From Erythrocercus mccallii (Eukaryota > Chordata > Aves > Passeriformes > Dicruridae): 64,000 nucleotides of DNA. The translations under genes and the position numbers were made by a program. How positions within the stretch are numbered: the stretch's first letter is position 1; each line of letters begins with the position of its first letter. Below, one piece after another: positions 60,301 to 64,000 of the stretch. The DNA lies in contig VZRG01001525.1 of the NCBI GenBank assembly GCA_013397435.1, positions 1-64,000 on the forward strand, written 5' to 3'. Under the pieces are notes generated by a model. It was not told the origin of the DNA and made no database searches. It saw nothing but the letters and a program-made list of their open reading frames with translations.

Positions 60301-63300
60301 GAGAGAGGGGAAATGCACTCCAAGAAAATACATGAGCAAAGTTAGACAAAATTTACTAGTCTACAGTGGAATGGTTCCCTCTGAGTTATTTCCCCAGTTC
60401 TCATTACAGAGCAGTTGGATAGTAAAGTTAGGGGAGGTTGTGCAGCTGAATTATGACTGTTGCTGCATGAAGGAACCTTACCTGCTTTATGTGAGCTGTA
60501 AAAGAAAATTGATAATGACATTTTAAAGACTGCAAAATATGGGTGGTTTAACTGCTGCTTTTGCATAATAGAATAGTACAAGAGCTGGTCTATGGCAGAT
60601 TTAGAGACTTTTCATTTTTGTAGAGCTAGAGAGAGGCTTCAGATTTGCTATTACAAATTATGAACTAAAATAGTAAGTTTGAATTGAAATGTTTTAATGA
60701 ATTCCTTGTTGAGTTCCTACGAAATCAGTACCTCCCTGTGAAGCAGTTGGATATCATGGAATCAGCAATCCTCACCAGAAAGAAAGAAAAGTCAGTGTTT
60801 TTTGTAAAACATAAACTTGCAGGAAAAGTTTCAAAATTGTGAGGATGAGTCACCTTGCTGTGTTAGGTTTAAGGCTTGTTAGTTAGTGCCCCTTCCAAGC
60901 AGGAAGGGTGCAAGAGTCCCAGAGGATACTGTGAGCAAGCCTGTGTATTTACAACACATGCTCTGCTCCCATGGTAACTGCTGAAGGATATGAATTTATC
61001 CTTGGGTAGATTGGGTACCTTAGCTCATCCTCTCATGGAGAGAACATTTAACCACCTCAGGTTTACCACAAGGCAAAAGTATTCAGCAGCAGTCAGTTTG
61101 TGTGCAGTAAATCAGAGCCTTAGTTTACTCCTGAGGATTTGCTGACTTATCCATTGGCTAAAATAATTTGGATTTCACTTTTTGACATATTTTCTTTTAG
61201 TTCCTTTGCTTTTAATTTCTCCTGTTGATGGCTAGATCATTTCTGTGCTTTGCCACCTGTCCTATGGATTTGCAATTACCTGGTCATGTCCTGGAACTTT
61301 TTCTGATGACTTGGTTTTGCTGTGATCACCTGAGAAAATGAGGCTTATCCAGTTGTGGTGTTCTCATCCCTGTCCTGTTTTGAAAACATGAGTATGAAAG
61401 GCAGGAAGGGAGGATAATCTCTGTTTCCAGCATGAGGCAATGGAAAGTGATAAGTCCTTTGTTTCTGTAATTTCTTAGTTTTTGTGGCTACAAGTCATGT
61501 AATTCAGGCTGTTCTCAGTGCTGCAATGGTCTCTGTACAAGAGCTGATTTTACATCCCACATGGGTGACAATGCAGCAAGTGGAAGGCTGCATTTCAGGG
61601 TGTAATTCCAAATTTCTTGAAGTCTCACAGGTTTTAATTTGGCTTCATGTTATTTGCAGAAATTTTTTGTGTGTGATTTAATTGAGTAGTCAGTGTGAAT
61701 TTTGTGGTGTTTGTGTGTATGCAAGGGAGAGGGAGATTTTCTAAGTGTTCAGTGTTCACATGGACATAAACAGGTGGGTTTCCAGCAGAGACATTTGCAT
61801 TTGAAAACCTGCTCTAAACGGGCTGGGCTTTCCCAGGAGAAGCAGCACCAACAGTGAAACACAGCGATCGATCAGCATAGAATTGTGTGAGCATTTGATG
61901 GGCAAAATGTTGTGGTATAAAGACAGGGCCTAAGAATAAGCTCTTTGTGGCTTTGTTTTGTTCCTGAAAACTGTGACTGAGAGGCTTTTATCATTTTAAA
62001 AAAATTAATCACCCACATTTTGTCTAACTTGGAAAATATCACAAGATACCCTTGCAGCATTCTGTGCGCTGCTTCTTTAAACAGATTTTGATTCTAAAAA
62101 AAAAATTCATTTTTCATTTATCTGCTTATATTGCCTCAACTCTAAAAGTAAAGTAATATTTGAACCAGTCCTTTCAGTCACAGAACTGGAAGCATGTAAT
62201 TTAGTGTACATAACGATGAACTCTTTGAAGCAGCTTGCATTCACTATGTTTTCTTTCTTTCCTAATTTTAACTAAGGAAAATAATCCCTTACTTATCACA
62301 CCACTTCTGTTACATGCCTCATTTTTCAGCCTAAGTTCCTTATGGTATTTAGAGTTTATTTTAATTCTTAATCAAATGAGCTGTCCAGGAAATTCATCTG
62401 AAAAAGCATATATAATAAATGTTCAAACCCACACCAATGGGGACACCCAGTGGAGATGCTCTGAGTTGCCCAACGTTATAGCCAGGAGCGGGCCAGCAGC
62501 TCCTCATCAGGGAGAAGACTGCAAATATTTTTAACCACAGCAATTCTGAGGGAACTCTCATTAGTTTACATGCCTGCTGCTGAGGGCTCCCTTGAAGCGT
62601 CCTGCCCTTACTGCCTTGCATGAGTCCGTGCTTGCCATCCTGGTGGTCCTGATGCACAATTATTACATTGGGGTGTGCAAGCACTCAATTCCTTGGTGGT
62701 GGTGTTTAGTGTGACTGGGAATAAGTTGCAATTACTGGCAATTCAAAAAGTTTTTCTCTTGCTGTTGCACACGCTGCCATGTTCATCTATTAGCCCTATA
62801 GATATTTAAGAGGTTTTCTGTTGTGATGTGTTTGGAAGGTGATGTTGGAAGGTTAGGTGAAGATCCAGGACCATGGGGAGGGCACCTCTCTGAATTGAAT
62901 CCTGCTCCTGTAGCATAGGAGATGCTCCAGCCTTGACAGACAGCAACTCAAATAACCACTAACGTTTTCCAGTCTGCACTGGAATTTCTAGTCTTATTCC
63001 AGTGGGCAGGGTCTCCTTTCCTGCTGAGTTCTAAGTGTGGCCTTGAGAGAGACTGCAGCGAGGACAGCAACCCAGACTGCCTATATGGATGAGCTTGGTC
63101 AAGGAGAGGAGCACTGGGCCTGCCACTGATTTTGGAAGCAGGCAGGCAATACTCAGTTCATCACTGGGGCACTACAACTATCTCAGAGTGCAGAATGTGG
63201 ACTCCAGGTTGTTTATTTGTATGTACAATAAAGCTCTGCTTGGACAAGCACAAGACCCAAGATAAAAACAGTCAGCTAGGCAGCATTACCACACATGCCC

Positions 63301-64000
63301 CAAGAACTGCATGCAAATGGAGCATATTTAATTGCTGTGAATGTGGTCATGGCTGGTTGTTGTACTTCTAGTTCACTCAGAAGGCAAGCATTAGCCTTTC
63401 CTGTGATGGGGCAGCATAAGACGGATGGGTTCTAATGTGCTTTTTGGCATGCACTAGCTGTGGAACATGGGATTATCTGGGGTTTTGTCTTTCTAAGTAG
63501 GAGAGGTGGAAAAGAAAGGAATGCCTGCCTTGTTTTGATGCAGTCTGTCCTGACATAGAATGAAATTTATAGCCTACTGTTTTTTCTTACTGTTTGGGAA
63601 AGAAGAAACATATTAATTATAATTCTGCACCAGAGCTGCCCAGACAACTGGGAGAGATAGTGATTTTGACTTACACTATCACAAGTTGGGCAGTAGAATT
63701 TTTATTAAATATTAGCAGGGTAGTGTTTGTGTTTAATTCATATTTTCTCTGTGGCAAATCAAAAGTGTGAATTGCTGTGGCAATAGGCATCCAGTATGGC
63801 CTGCTGACTTTCTGTGCCCTCTCACAAAAGGAGACTAATAGTAAATGAGAGACAGGCTGATTTTACTTGCTGGTATTCCTTTGTTGGGCTTAATATCAAA
63901 GTAGAACAGTGTTTTTTGCCAGAGGACTCAAGAGCAATTTTGAAATCAGTACTTGAATTCAAATGACTCAATGAGACTCCATTCCTGCTTCAGGTGGTTC

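Larger units (their letters stand above)
43336..64000 (+). other. SUFU: SUFU intron 3 (5' 20.7 kb; continues past window)
   Basis: No match to SUFU exon 4 is visible before the window ends, so this is a very large intron, as in human. It contains CR1 elements at 43.6, 45.4-45.8, 47.9-48.6 and 49.0-50.0 kb, a 24-bp palindrome at 50.9 kb, simple repeats, and an AT-rich, possibly conserved non-coding segment at 58.2-58.9 kb. From 50.0 to 64.0 kb I find no gene and no identifiable repeat family. Confidence 0.9.

Noticed and set aside
2971..60548. GLI-like sites (GACCACCCC at 2971, TGGGTGGTG at 59745, TGGGTGGTT at 60540) as Hedgehog feedback elements on SUFU
   Set aside because: All are one base off the GACCACCCA core, scattered and unclustered. 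They are expected by chance in 64 kb.
43336..64000. SUFU exon 4 within the window
   Set aside because: No frame after exon 3 shows the expected continuation of the SUFU N-terminal domain. The intron must run past the window.
1..64000. CRISPR arrays, phage, operons or other prokaryotic systems
   Set aside because: The window is ordinary avian nuclear DNA. No direct-repeat/spacer array or bacterial gene organisation is present.

Overview
This is a vertebrate, almost certainly avian, nuclear window. The genes are split by GT-AG introns, promoters lie in CpG islands, and the interspersed repeats are CR1 non-LTR retrotransposons. One CR1 ends in the diagnostic ATTCTGTG octamer repeat. Nothing in the window is prokaryotic or viral. 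The gene order MFSD13A (TMEM180) - ACTR1A - SUFU matches the order I know from human 10q24.32.

Layout: (1) 1-1.93 kb, plus strand: the last coding exon and 3' UTR of MFSD13A, a major-facilitator-like membrane protein. (2) 2.58-17.3 kb, minus strand: complete ACTR1A (alpha-centractin/Arp1, the dynactin filament subunit). All 11 coding exons can be placed, and their summed length gives exactly 376 codons plus stop. MFSD13A and ACTR1A are tail to tail. (3) 16.8-19.6 kb: a divergent head-to-head promoter region with two CpG islands separated by about 1.2 kb of ordinary DNA. (4) 19.35 kb to the window end, plus strand: the first three coding exons of SUFU (Suppressor of fused, the cytoplasmic GLI inhibitor of Hedgehog signalling). 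Intron 1 is 5.6 kb, intron 2 is 17.9 kb, and intron 3 runs more than 20.6 kb off the right edge. The SUFU exon lengths of 182, 135 and 137 nt keep frame and agree with the human gene structure as I know it.

The three genes have unrelated jobs (membrane protein, dynein motor adaptor, Hedgehog repressor). Their adjacency is conserved synteny, not an operon-like unit. Introns hold at least seven recognisable CR1 pieces of different ages, a few simple repeats, and long stretches in which I see nothing identifiable.

The most interesting structure is regulatory. A composite module, a TGACTGACAG-like TALE (PBX/PREP) site 9-10 bp from a CCAAT box, occurs five times around the ACTR1A/SUFU promoter pair. 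A tandem array of ZNF143/STAF-like sites lies just upstream of ACTR1A. A strong CTCF-like site sits just upstream of SUFU. Two improbable perfect inverted repeats occur in SUFU introns. I found no previously undescribed protein system.
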